Assembly: GCA_900542765.1 (NCBI GenBank) | Contig: UQOX01000011.1 | Location: 1-64,000 of the forward strand | Length of the DNA: 64,000 nt | Direction of reading: 5' to 3' | Source: an uncultured Porphyromonadaceae bacterium | GTDB taxonomy: Bacteria > Bacteroidota > Bacteroidia > Bacteroidales > UBA11471 | Part shown: piece after piece, positions 52,508-63,100 of the stretch | How the letters are laid out: each line of letters starts with the position of its first letter | How positions within the stretch are numbered: the stretch's first letter is position 1 | Translations under genes and position numbers: made by a program | The notes under the pieces: model-generated | What the model was told of the DNA's origin: nothing | The model's database searches: none | What the model saw: only the letters and a program-made list of their open reading frames with translations

Positions 52508-55500
52508 ATGAAATATCTATTTAGGCTCATCAAAATATTTATTGTCAGCCTATTGACAATATTTATCGTCTCGGTAACAGCCGCCTACCTGTTGCTGAAC
52601 ATACCCTCGGTGCAGCAAAAAATAACCCGCTGGGGCGAAGACGAGCTATCGAGCCTGCTCGGCACCCGACTCACCATCGGTGCCAGCCATGTATTCCCGT
52701 TCAACAAAATCGAGCTTTCCGACCTCTGCCTGTACGACAACCAAGGCGACACGCTGCTCCATGCCCAACGGCTTATCGCCGGCGTGGCGTTGCAGGAATT
52801 GTTGCAAAGGCGGCTTGTCTTCACGACCGTACAACTCTATGATTTTGAGGTTTCGCTGCAACGCGAGACGCCCGACGCCCCCCTCAACCTGCAATTTATT
52901 CTCGACCGATTCAAAAAAGAGGGGACGTCGGCCATCGACCTTCATTCCCAAATCAACACCATTCTCGCCCGCCGTGGAACGTTGCGCTACGACGTGCACT
53001 CCGAAGCACCCCGCGGCGCCGGGCTTTTCGACCCCAACCATGTCGCTGTAAGCGACTTCCTGGCAACGGTCTCCCTCAAATCGTTGGAAAGAGACTCTAT
53101 CAACATAAACATTCGGAAAATCAGCTTCGAGGAGAAATCGGGTTTCTCCCTGCGCAAATTCGGAGCCAAACTCATCGGCAACAGGGAGAATGTCGTGCTG
53201 AGTAATTTCAGAATCACACTACCCCATACCGACATACTGATGGAAAAGACATCGACCGACCTGTTGTCGTATGACAGGCCACGCGACTTTTTCCATAACA
53301 GCAACATCGACATACAGATACAAGATTCATACATCACGCTTTCGGACCTGGGTGCCTTCGTACCCCGGCTGAAAAACGTCTCTACGGCCATGGCCATAGA
53401 GACCCATTTGCGCGGTACGCCCGATAACCTTACCGGGAATTTGCGCATCAACTACGGGAAAGGCGACCTGACCCTCTCGGCCGAGGCATCGGCAAGCCAT
53501 CTCGCCCGACCCGGGAAGACTATTTTCTCGGGGGAAATAGAAGAGTTGCAGGCAAGCCCCACCGTATTGCCCCGCCTGTTGCAAGAGATTCTGCCCGAAC
53601 GCCCGGCTCTCGCCCAGCGTTTCACACCGATGGGGCATTGGCAATTTGAGGGAGAAATCGACAAGAGTCCTGATGGACTGAACGCCAATGGAACGCTCTC
53701 TTGTGAACTGGGTGAGATACAAGGACATGTCGGCATGGACATCTTGGCCGAAGGGCGCATCGACGTGTTTACCCTCGACGGGGAATTGAGGACACCCGAT
53801 TTCGAAATAGGCCGTTTTTTTGCCGTCGAGCCGCTTTTGGAAAATGTCGGCCTCGACATCAAACTCAACCTCAACCAGCAAACCCGCGGCGGCAGCTTGT
53901 GGGGTCGTATCGAAGGCAATATCGACCATGTCGATTTCAAAGGATACACCTACCACAACATTGTCCTCAGCGGCAATTACAACGGCACCAACTACGACGG
54001 CATCGTATCAATCAACGACCCTAACGGCAAATTGCACCTCATCGGCATGCTCGACCTCTTCGACGCCCGCCCCGCAATAAGAGTCTTTGCCGAGGGACAA
54101 GACATAAAACTGGGCGAATTGAATCTGGCTCCGCAATATGCACAATCGACCACCAGTTTCAACGTCACCAGCAACTTCTACGGAGACCACATCGACAATA
54201 TCGAAGGCGAAATCGTCATCGACACGCTGAGTTTCGAAAACGAGGGTGAAATATTTTCGACAGGACAATTCACCGTTACGGCCGAGAACAACGACAGCAT
54301 CAAGCGGCTGCACATCACCTCCGACCTCATCAACGGCGGCATCGAAGGCAACTATTCTTTCAAACAACTCAAAGAACAGTTTATGGGACTACTCTCCCGT
54401 TACTTGCCCGACTTACCCACCGGAAAGGCCGACAAAAAAGGGAAACCGTCCGACGGAAACAACAACTTCCGCTATGGATTCGTGGTCGAGAACAGCGTTG
54501 AACTCTCCTCGACCTTGAAATTGCCGGTCACCTTGCAAGAGCCCATGCAAATATCGGGATTTTTCGACGGGGAGAGCCAAAAGCTGGGACTACGCGTCGA
54601 TGCCCCCGATCTCATGTTCAACACCAAACACCTCTACAACAACGAAGTACACATCGACAGCAAAGACTCCCTCATGAGTCTTGCCCTGCGCACACAGACC
54701 TACAACAAAAAGGGGCAGTTTACCGGTATCTCCTTCGATACCGACATAAAAGGCAACAACATCTTGTCCCGCATCAATTGGAGCAACAACGGCGACACCA
54801 CATTCTGCGGTGAGATAAGTACCTGCGCCCGTCTCCTCAACAGCGACAACACCGTCGGACTCCACATCGACGTGCTGCCCACACAAGTCATCATCGGAGA
54901 CTCGATATGGCAAATTCTCCCGGCCACCATCGACATTGCCGAAGGCAAAGGACGCATCGGACGCATCGAAGTACGCCACAAAGAACAATACCTGCATATC
55001 GACGGCACGGTATCGAAAGAGCCTTCGGACATGCTCAACCTCTCCCTCAACGACCTCAGCCTCGACTACATCTTCGAAGCCCTCAATCTGAAAAACGTCG
55101 TATTCGGCGGGCAAGCCACCGGCGACATTGTCGTTGCCGACCTGCTCAACGGCACGCCCCGTCTCAGCACCAAAGAATTCTCGGTCAAGGATTTCTCCTA
55201 CAACCACGCAGAATTTGGCGACCTGCACCTGTTCAGCCGCTGGGACAATGAGAACCGAGGCATTCTCCTCAAAGGGACCGTCTCACAAGATGGATACCCC
55301 GACACTCGGGTCGACGGCTATATCTTCCCCACCCGCGACTCCCTGAACCTGCACTTCGATGCCCAGCACATCTCCTTGGCATTTCTCAACCCGTTCACCG
55401 AAAAGATTCTCAAAGACGTGGACGGCCATGCCACCGGTAAAATCAATTTCTACGGGCGCTTCAAAGCCCTGAACGTTGAAGGCTCGGCCTATGTCGACCG

Positions 55501-56983
55501 ATTCGGATTCGGCATCGACTACCTCAACACCCGTTTCTACATCTCCGACTCGATACGCCTTACCTCCGACGCCATCATCATCGACAACATGACATTGGCG
55601 GGAGAAGACAACCACCTGGGACGAGTAAACGGCATCATGCGGCACAAAAACTTCAAAAACATCGAATACTCCCTCAATGCATCGGACATAAACGACATGC
55701 TGGTCTACAACACGACCGAAAAAGACAACGATGTCTACTACGGAAAAGTCTACGGCAGCGGCTCGGTAAGCATCGAAGGGAACACGCAATATACAGGTAT
55801 CGACATCAACATGATGACCAACGAACGGTCAAAATTCACGTTTGTACTCTCCGACAACGCCGAAGCCGAAGAGTACCAATTCATCACCTTCGTCGACCGC
55901 TCCCGGAACCCCAACAAAAACACGCTCCAAGAAGAGAGGCCCCGACCGATCGTATTGCCCGAGACATCGTCACACCTACTTTCGCTCAACCTGCAAATCG
56001 ACGTCAATCCGCAAATGTCGATGAACCTGCTCATGGACCCCGCAACCGGCGACATGATACACGCCACAGGCAGCGGCAACATACGGCTCGAATACAACAC
56101 CTTCTCCGACATGAAATTGTATGGCACCTACACCGTCGACAAGGGAAATTACAATTTCAGCCTGCAAGACCTCATCACCAAGGACTTTATCATAAAGACC
56201 GGCAGCAGCATCTCCTTCTCGGGCGCCCCGCAAAATGCCGGGCTCAACATCGAAGCCTACTATGCCCTCACGGCCAACCTCGAAGACCTTGACGAAAGTT
56301 TTGCCACCGAACCCGACCTCAACCGCACGACCATACCCGTGCGGGCCATGCTCTACCTCACCGGCAATCTGCAACAACCCGAATTCCGGTTCGACCTCGA
56401 CTTCCCCACCGTCACCCAAGACATCGACCGCCGGATACGCAGTATCATCAGTTCCGACGACATGGTCAACCGGCAAATCATCTACCTGCTCGCCCTCAAC
56501 AAATTTTACACGCCCGACTACATGAACGTGGGACAGACCAACAACAACGAACTGGTATCGGTGGCCTCGTCGGCACTTTCGAGCCAGCTCAACAACCTGT
56601 TGGGACAAATCAACGAAAACATCAACATCGGCACCAACCTGCGCAGCGAGAAAGGCGACTTCTCCGACGTGGAAGTGGAAGTGGCCCTGTCGAGCCAGCT
56701 GCTCAACAACCGGCTCATCATCAACGGCAACATCGGTTACCGCGACAATGACGTCAACAACAACACCTTCATCGGCGACTTCGACCTCGAATACCTCTTG
56801 AACAAAAGCGGCAACATTCGGCTCAAAGCCTACAACCATTACAACGACAAGAACTACTATGTGAAATCGGCACTCACCACGCAGGGCGTCGGTATCATGT
56901 ACCGCAAGGAGTTCAACAAGTGGAGCGAATGGTTCTCGTGGTTGCGCCGCCGCAAAAACAATACAGAAAAAAAGACGCCATGA
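52508..56983 (+). CDS. tamB: TamB-like AsmA-family envelope protein (translocation/assembly module)
   Basis: A 1491-residue protein anchored by one N-terminal transmembrane helix (about 5-30), with a long beta-rich periplasmic body and the TamB C-terminal domain (about 1130-1480: GTYTVDKGNYNFSLQDLITK, FIIKTGSSISFSG, MLYLTGNLQQPEFRFDLDFP, IIYLLALNKFYTPDY). TamB-type proteins bridge inner and outer membrane and take part in outer-membrane protein assembly and lipid transport. The start at 52508 (MKYLFRLIKIF) gives the anchor at the N-terminus; the longer frame overlaps the divergent tsaD. It overlaps the following glycosyltransferase-like gene by four bases (ATGA). Confidence 0.92.
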   Translation: MKYLFRLIKIFIVSLLTIFIVSVTAAYLLLNIPSVQQKITRWGEDELSSLLGTRLTIGASHVFPFNKIELSDLCLYDNQGDTLLHAQRLIAGVALQELLQRRLVFTTVQLYDFEVSLQRETPDAPLNLQFILDRFKKEGTSAIDLHSQINTILARRGTLRYDVHSEAPRGAGLFDPNHVAVSDFLATVSLKSLERDSININIRKISFEEKSGFSLRKFGAKLIGNRENVVLSNFRITLPHTDILMEKTSTDLLSYDRPRDFFHNSNIDIQIQDSYITLSDLGAFVPRLKNVSTAMAIETHLRGTPDNLTGNLRINYGKGDLTLSAEASASHLARPGKTIFSGEIEELQASPTVLPRLLQEILPERPALAQRFTPMGHWQFEGEIDKSPDGLNANGTLSCELGEIQGHVGMDILAEGRIDVFTLDGELRTPDFEIGRFFAVEPLLENVGLDIKLNLNQQTRGGSLWGRIEGNIDHVDFKGYTYHNIVLSGNYNGTNYDGIVSINDPNGKLHLIGMLDLFDARPAIRVFAEGQDIKLGELNLAPQYAQSTTSFNVTSNFYGDHIDNIEGEIVIDTLSFENEGEIFSTGQFTVTAENNDSIKRLHITSDLINGGIEGNYSFKQLKEQFMGLLSRYLPDLPTGKADKKGKPSDGNNNFRYGFVVENSVELSSTLKLPVTLQEPMQISGFFDGESQKLGLRVDAPDLMFNTKHLYNNEVHIDSKDSLMSLALRTQTYNKKGQFTGISFDTDIKGNNILSRINWSNNGDTTFCGEISTCARLLNSDNTVGLHIDVLPTQVIIGDSIWQILPATIDIAEGKGRIGRIEVRHKEQYLHIDGTVSKEPSDMLNLSLNDLSLDYIFEALNLKNVVFGGQATGDIVVADLLNGTPRLSTKEFSVKDFSYNHAEFGDLHLFSRWDNENRGILLKGTVSQDGYPDTRVDGYIFPTRDSLNLHFDAQHISLAFLNPFTEKILKDVDGHATGKINFYGRFKALNVEGSAYVDRFGFGIDYLNTRFYISDSIRLTSDAIIIDNMTLAGEDNHLGRVNGIMRHKNFKNIEYSLNASDINDMLVYNTTEKDNDVYYGKVYGSGSVSIEGNTQYTGIDINMMTNERSKFTFVLSDNAEAEEYQFITFVDRSRNPNKNTLQEERPRPIVLPETSSHLLSLNLQIDVNPQMSMNLLMDPATGDMIHATGSGNIRLEYNTFSDMKLYGTYTVDKGNYNFSLQDLITKDFIIKTGSSISFSGAPQNAGLNIEAYYALTANLEDLDESFATEPDLNRTTIPVRAMLYLTGNLQQPEFRFDLDFPTVTQDIDRRIRSIISSDDMVNRQIIYLLALNKFYTPDYMNVGQTNNNELVSVASSALSSQLNNLLGQINENINIGTNLRSEKGDFSDVEVEVALSSQLLNNRLIINGNIGYRDNDVNNNTFIGDFDLEYLLNKSGNIRLKAYNHYNDKNYYVKSALTTQGVGIMYRKEFNKWSEWFSWLRRRKNNTEKKTP

Positions 56984-57828
56984 CCGTCGAGAAGAAAATC
57001 ACACTCGTCCCGCTGGGAGGATTGGCCAACCGCATGCGTGCCATTGCGGCGGGATATGCTCTGGCTCGGGCCACGGAAATGGGTCTCGATGTCATCTGGT
57101 TGAGAAACAAAGACCTGAATGCTCCTTTCCACGCATTGTTTCGCCCCTTGGGCCACGCCATCAACCTCACCGAATGCCGTCGCTTCGATGCCCTCGTAAA
57201 ATATAACGTACCGCTGAAAAGGAACTTTTATCTCCCCTCGATATACCAGCGGCGGCATTTTGCCCCTCGGCTCGACGATACCTGCTTGCCCGCCCTGCTC
57301 GACCGGCCCGAAGAGACGGCGTCGCTCGTATCCAGCGGGAAATCACTCATCGCCAGCGGATTATCCTTCTTCCCAACCGACAATCATTTATTCAGGGAGC
57401 TATTCGTGCCTACCGATGAAATCGCCGCCGAAATCGAACGCCGCTGCTCGACATTCCCCGCCAACACCATCGGGTTGCACATTCGCCGCACCGACAACAC
57501 CGTCGCCATCGCCGAAAGCCCGGCCACCCTCTTCCTGCAACAAATGGAGCAAGAGGTACAAAACGATGCCGACACGCACTTTTACCTGGCAACCGACAGT
57601 GAGACCATCAAGGAACAACTCCATGCCCACTTCGGCACACGCATACTTACTTCGCCAAGTCGAGCCGACCGGCGCTCGGTCGAAGGCATGAAGGAGGCAG
57701 TCGTCGAATTATACACACTGGCACGCACCCGTCGCTTTTACGGGACTTATTACAGCTCTTTCTCCGACCTGGCCGCCATACTCACTGACCACCCCCATGC
57801 CATTCTGCGCAAAGAGCCGCAATCGTGA
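56980..57828 (+). CDS. Fucosyltransferase-like protein (GT-B, O-FucT/NodZ-type motifs)
   Basis: A 282-residue protein without a signal or membrane helix. GGLANRMRAIAAGYALA (from residue 13) and IGLHIRRTDN (164-173) correspond to the N-terminal glycine loop and the HxRRxD GDP-fucose motif of alpha-1,2/alpha-1,6- and protein O-fucosyltransferase-type enzymes. YLATDSETIKEQLHAHFG further on is also typical. The donor is probably GDP-fucose, but GDP-linked relatives are possible and the acceptor is unknown. The start ATG overlaps the tamB stop (ATGA); the longer frame from 56920 lies in tamB. No other glycan genes are adjacent. Confidence 0.72.
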   Translation: MTVEKKITLVPLGGLANRMRAIAAGYALARATEMGLDVIWLRNKDLNAPFHALFRPLGHAINLTECRRFDALVKYNVPLKRNFYLPSIYQRRHFAPRLDDTCLPALLDRPEETASLVSSGKSLIASGLSFFPTDNHLFRELFVPTDEIAAEIERRCSTFPANTIGLHIRRTDNTVAIAESPATLFLQQMEQEVQNDADTHFYLATDSETIKEQLHAHFGTRILTSPSRADRRSVEGMKEAVVELYTLARTRRFYGTYYSSFSDLAAILTDHPHAILRKEPQS

Positions 57829-57938
57829 CACACGGCCTCACCGCCCCCGCCCTCAAAAAAACGACATAAAAAAATGCCTCCGATTAAACTTTGGGGCACG
57901 ACAGGCATCTAATTGCTGAAATAAAAATCGCTTTTACC

Positions 57939-60062
57939 ATGAAACCCCACTCTAACATTCAAACGATTTGCCTGGCCGTAAATCTGCTGTGTGCCCTACT
58001 GCTATTTGCCCCGGCCACCGCACAACCTCCCGTGAGAAGAATCTCCCTGCGGGAGAAAGACCCTGCATTTTTCAAGACCGAAGAAGCCCGCCGCATCGGC
58101 GACCAGATAATCGCCTACCAACGATGCACAGGAGGGTGGCCCAAAAACATCGACATGACCCGCGACATGAGCCAAGAAGAACTCGCAGCGGTCATCAAGG
58201 AGAAAAGCCGCCGCAACGACTCCACCATCGACAACAACGCCACGACCTCGCAAATGACCTATCTGGCCCGCCTCTACCGGGAAACAAAAGAGACCCGTTA
58301 TCGCGACGCTTTCAGGGCGGGAGTCGAATATCTGCTCAGCGGACAGTATGAAAACGGCGGTTGGCCGCAATTCTGGCCCGAAAAACGGGGGTATCAATAC
58401 CACATCACATTCAACGACGACGCCATGGTCAACACCCTGGAATTGCTGCGCAGCATCATGACCGAGCAACAACCCTATGACAAGGGGCTGACCGACAAAT
58501 CGCTGCGCAAACGCATCAAGCAGGCTTTCGACAAAGGCATAGAGTGTATTCTTGCCACGCAAATCACGGTCGACGGCAAACCGACCGTCTGGTGCCAACA
58601 ATACGACAACGTGACCTTGAAACCCGCCTCGGCCCGCGCCTACGAATTACCATCGTACTGTGCCCAGGAAAGTGCCCACATCGTGGCCCTGCTCATGTCA
58701 CTGCCTCACCCCGACGCCCGAATAAAGGCAGCCGTTCACGGCGCCATGAGATGGTTCGACACCTATAAACTCACGGGGCTCCGTTATGAACGCTGGGGAA
58801 GAAACGCAGAAGGCCGCACGCCCCAACTGGTCAAGGACCCGCAAGCCGCTCCGATATGGGCCCGGTACTATGACCTGGTATATAGCGAGCCTTATGTATG
58901 CGACCGCGACGGCATACCCCGCCGCCGACTCGAAGAAATAGGATATGAACGCCGCATGGGATACAGCTGGTACAACGGTCGCCCGGCCGAGTTGTATGAG
59001 CTCTACGACCGATGGGCCGACAAGAACGACCCCCAAAACAAAGTTCCCGTGAGCCTCGACACACCGGGCGCCAACGAAACCGGCCTCATCGACATGTACC
59101 GCCGGCCGACCATCGACAGGAGCCAGTTCGACGTCATTGTCAATCCGGGCGAAAGCATACAAGCCGCACTGGAAAAAGCCCCGGCCGACGAGTCGATTCC
59201 TTTCAAGGTGCTGATTCGGAAAGGAACCTATAACCAGAAAGTCATCATCGACCGCCCCAACATCGTATTGGTGGGCGAACAACGCGACAGCACCGTCATC
59301 GTCTACGCCGAGACCGCCCAGACCCGCACCATCAAGGAGTATAACGGCAAACCCGTGGGCAACGGCGTCATCGTGTTGCAGGAAGGCGCCGATGACTGCG
59401 TCATCAGCGGGCTGACCGTGTATAACAACTATGGCACGACCGTCGAAAAGACGACAACCCACCAAATGGCCATCTTCGGACGCGCCACCCGCACCATCAT
59501 CATCAACTGCAACGTATGGGCCGACGGCAACGACGCCCTCGCCCTTTGGGCCCGGGGCGGTGACGGCATGTACTATCACGCCGACCTTTACCTGCGGTGT
59601 CCCGGTGTCGATTTTCTCTGTCCGCGCGGCTGGTGCTACGCCACACGTTGCCGCTTCTATGGCGACGGCAGAGCCATCATCTGGCACGACGGCAGAGGCG
59701 ACCAAAACAAGAAACTGGTCATCACCAACTCCTACTTCGACGCCCAGTCGCCCACCGTTCTCGGACGCTACCACCACGACTCGCAATTCTTCCTCATACA
59801 TTGCCGCATGTCGGACAAGATTCTCGACAACAACATCGGTTATGCCTACACCGACAAAGTGCTCGACCCCTGCCCTTGGGGACAACGCACCTACTACTAT
59901 GGCTGTTATCGTGAAGGGGGAAACAGCGGCTGGCTGAACGACAACCTGCAAGATGCCGAAGGGGCTCCCGCATTCCACGGCATCACAGCGCCTTGGGCCT
60001 TCGACGGGAAATGGAACCCCGAACAGCGCATACGCGATTTGTGGAATATTCTCGCCTATTAA
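57939..60062 (+). CDS. PL10 pectate lyase fused to a CE8-like domain
   Basis: A 707-residue secreted protein. The signal peptide (about 1-29) ends in ATAQ. The PL10 pectate lyase part (about 30-380) has GDQIIAYQRCTGGWPKNIDM, NGGWPQFWPEK and RRMGYSWY at 338-345, including the conserved arginine of the family's active site. The second part (about 395-700) has the beta-helix start typical of CE8 (VIVNPGESIQAALEKAP, ADGNDALALWARGG, GVDFLCPRG with D558), but the usual QDT segment is missing, so its esterase activity is doubtful. It cleaves de-esterified polygalacturonate by beta-elimination. Its end is convergent with the large CE8 gene. Confidence 0.88.
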   Translation: MKPHSNIQTICLAVNLLCALLLFAPATAQPPVRRISLREKDPAFFKTEEARRIGDQIIAYQRCTGGWPKNIDMTRDMSQEELAAVIKEKSRRNDSTIDNNATTSQMTYLARLYRETKETRYRDAFRAGVEYLLSGQYENGGWPQFWPEKRGYQYHITFNDDAMVNTLELLRSIMTEQQPYDKGLTDKSLRKRIKQAFDKGIECILATQITVDGKPTVWCQQYDNVTLKPASARAYELPSYCAQESAHIVALLMSLPHPDARIKAAVHGAMRWFDTYKLTGLRYERWGRNAEGRTPQLVKDPQAAPIWARYYDLVYSEPYVCDRDGIPRRRLEEIGYERRMGYSWYNGRPAELYELYDRWADKNDPQNKVPVSLDTPGANETGLIDMYRRPTIDRSQFDVIVNPGESIQAALEKAPADESIPFKVLIRKGTYNQKVIIDRPNIVLVGEQRDSTVIVYAETAQTRTIKEYNGKPVGNGVIVLQEGADDCVISGLTVYNNYGTTVEKTTTHQMAIFGRATRTIIINCNVWADGNDALALWARGGDGMYYHADLYLRCPGVDFLCPRGWCYATRCRFYGDGRAIIWHDGRGDQNKKLVITNSYFDAQSPTVLGRYHHDSQFFLIHCRMSDKILDNNIGYAYTDKVLDPCPWGQRTYYYGCYREGGNSGWLNDNLQDAEGAPAFHGITAPWAFDGKWNPEQRIRDLWNILAY

Positions 60063-60094
60063 AGGTTCCCAAACCGGTGCTCCGGAGAGGAAAC

Positions 60095-60131
60095 AAAAAG
60101 CTCCCACCCTGTCGAGGGTGAGAGCTTTTTT
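60095..60131. terminator. Bidirectional terminator between the two pectin genes
   Basis: A stem of about 15 bp with one mismatch (60095-60110 with 60115-60130), flanked by A and T runs, between the convergent PL10 and CE8 genes. Confidence 0.85.
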
Positions 60132-60153
60132 CAATGTCAGACCGTGAGGCTGT

Positions 60154-63100
60154 TCAATAGACGAAAGCCCGAGTAAGACCGTTTACACGCACATAATAGA
60201 CACCGCGCAAGGGAAGCTGCACGGTAAGGTCGGACGCCGTGGCCACCCGCGACAGGAGAATCATTCCGCCGGGGGTGAAAACCTCGACCTGCGCCCCCGG
60301 GAGGATACCCCGGAAAGTCACGCCCCCCTCGACACTCAACATCGAGAAAGCATCATCGGCAACGGCCGGTGCCAAAGAAGAACTTTTCGAGAGCGGCTCG
60401 GAGAGTTGTCCCAGACTGCCATACTCGTTGACGGCCTGCACGCGATAGACGTCGGTATCGGAGAGTTGTTCAGGCGCATAGGAAGGTTCCGTGGTAAAGC
60501 CCACTACCCGGTCGTTGCAGTGCACGACATAGCACATGGCATAGTCGACAGCCGTCCAGGAGAGCTTGTCGTCGGCCGTGAAGGAGAGCCCCTCGGGAAC
60601 ATCGACAGCCTCCATCAGTTCCCGAGGATTCCAGTAGTCACTGCCGTTCAACACATTGGCATAGGTATATGTCTCGGCCTCCTCATCGGTAAGCGCATTT
60701 TTGGCCTTTCCATAAATTTTCTGCCCGCTGTCGTCGACATAATAATATGTGTCGCGACGATTGCTCAGGTCGAGCAGATTACCCTCGGCATCGGTCGTCT
60801 TGTAATCGGCAAATATGGCCGGAATCGTTCCCATGCTTTCGTACCAGCCGGTGGCCGGAATGGTAACTTCGGAGCAGGTATACAAGAATACCGTCTTGCA
60901 TGCGTCGTGCCAGGGACGCCCCAACCAGACATCGGTTGCCGTCGTGGGACGGGTGGGTGCCGTAATCCGATTGCGGTAGAACACATACCCCCACTTTGTC
61001 GCAGGCGAATGCGAAGGCGCCACGATATACCCGCCGGAAGTACGCACGATATTCAGCGTACACTCGTCGAAATAAACGTCACCTCCACCATAAATAAAAT
61101 CCACGGCGCCTTCGATAAAGCAATCTTTCAGATAGTGACGGTCATCGACAGCCTTGGTCGAGGTAAGATAGGTATCTTGATAACTGCGCAACTTACAGTT
61201 GTAGAAACAGATACGGTCATTATTAGAGAACATGGCCAGAGCCTGCGGGCCGTTATTCTGCACGACACCGTATTCGTTCTCAAACGATATGTTCTCGGCG
61301 TAAAAGTCGGAGGCCTGGCATACTACCGACGCCCCCACACTGACGTGCACAGCATTGTCGCCCCCACACAACACATCGTCGGTGATGGTCACCTTTTCCT
61401 TGTCCTGCCCGATAAGATAGATATACGGTTTATTTTCAGGTATCTCGATGTGTCCTTTATAATAACCTTCTTTGATAAAGATGAGCCAGGGCGACGTGCG
61501 TCCCGCCGGTGCCGCGGCGATGGCTTCGGCCGGCGTGGCATAATCGCCGCTACCGTCTTGTGCCACCACGGCATCGAAAAGACGGGCTTCGGGTTGGCGA
61601 CGGTTCATGGTCGTGAAAGAGAAAGAGGTGCCCGCAAAAGCATTTCCCGAACGGTCGACAATGGCTCCGGCAGGGATATTCACCGTGTAGAGGGTGTTAT
61701 AGTCGAGATTGTGGTACCGGCAAATAACCGTCGCGCCACTAAACGTGACATCGTCGAGCACTTGGCCATTGAGGGTGCAGTTGCCCGTGCCTTCTTTCAC
61801 GATTTCATCGAAATTGAGCACGATAGAGCCGTCGGCCGTAATATCGACAGCGTCGGCAGCGGGAATCGACGATTGGAGTTGCGGTGCAACGGAATCGTCT
61901 TCGAGGAGTTGGTCGGCCAGGACATAGATGCCCGACATGGCCGTTCCGTCGCTTGTCGTTTCGGTACCCACCAACGGCGAATCATAATCGGGAATCCACC
62001 GCACATAGATCTTTTCCTGGTTCTCGGCTTCGGCAGGCAAGGCACTGTCGTCGTCATACCAGACTTTGGGATTGACGATATTTATCTCGCCAAAATCCTT
62101 ATAGGTCTCACCGTCGAGCGAATACTGCAATTTTTGCACCGAATAGCCGTTGAACGAAAGCAACATGGACGACTGTATATGGATATTGTAATACCCTTTC
62201 GTCGAGAACGAAGCCTCATAATAGTAGCGGTCGGCCAGAGGTTTCCAATTCACGATGGCGTAGCGGTTCTCGTAGGTAGGATTGCTGCTCAAAGCGCTGC
62301 GGTCGAGCCAGGTTCCGGTGGTTCCGTCGGCTTTGCGCAAGACAAGCATGCCGGCATTCTGCGAGTCGTTGTAAATGTCGCCTGCACGGTTTCCCGAACC
62401 GGCCTTATAAAAATCCCAGCCACAAATAAACGGCACATGGCTATACACGGCCGTAAGGCTCGCGTCTTCGGTCAATTTCATGGTCCGGGTCGAGGAGGTC
62501 GCGCCATTTTCCCAATTGGTAAAGGTATAAATCACGCCCGACGTGGCATTTAATTGCAACGCTGTTCCCTCTTCATACATGCGCTTGCCATCGACCATCG
62601 TCCCTTCGTCGGAGAGCGAGACCATATAATCGGGAGCCCCGTCGATGGTCAGGTCCAGAGTATAGATGTTTACCGTTTCGAAGTTGGCCGTGAATGCGGC
62701 ATCGGCCGTCAACGTGTGGGTAAATGCCGGCGTTTCGGCCACCACGTCGCCCGCAGCATTGGTCCAGTTGAGGAACCTGTAACCGAAATTCGCAACGGCT
62801 TCGAGGGCTATCTGGGTATTTTCGTTGAAGGAATCACCCACGGGCGCCTGCCTGATAATTCCGGCATCGGGCAGATTGGTTTGCACCGAGATACCATATA
62901 CCGGCACACTTTCGGGGGTACCCTCGAATGTCCCGGCGACCTTGATATTGGCCAACCCCACCTGCTTGTTGGCCGCCAAACCGTATAGATAAATTTCGAC
63001 CGTCATCTCCTCGGTGGTGTTGGTAATGGAAGAGACATCGAAGGAATAGGTCGACGTGTCGTCATTGCGATTGGGATTCGCCCCCTTTACCAAATTGATG

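Noticed and set aside
57871..57906. Short inverted repeat (ATGCCT/AGGCAT) before the PL10 gene
   Set aside because: Only six base pairs around a long loop; not enough to call a terminator or operator.
60406..62553. 715-residue plus-strand open frame opposite the CE8 gene
   Set aside because: Complement of a gene with intact catalytic motifs and domains; no recognisable features of its own.
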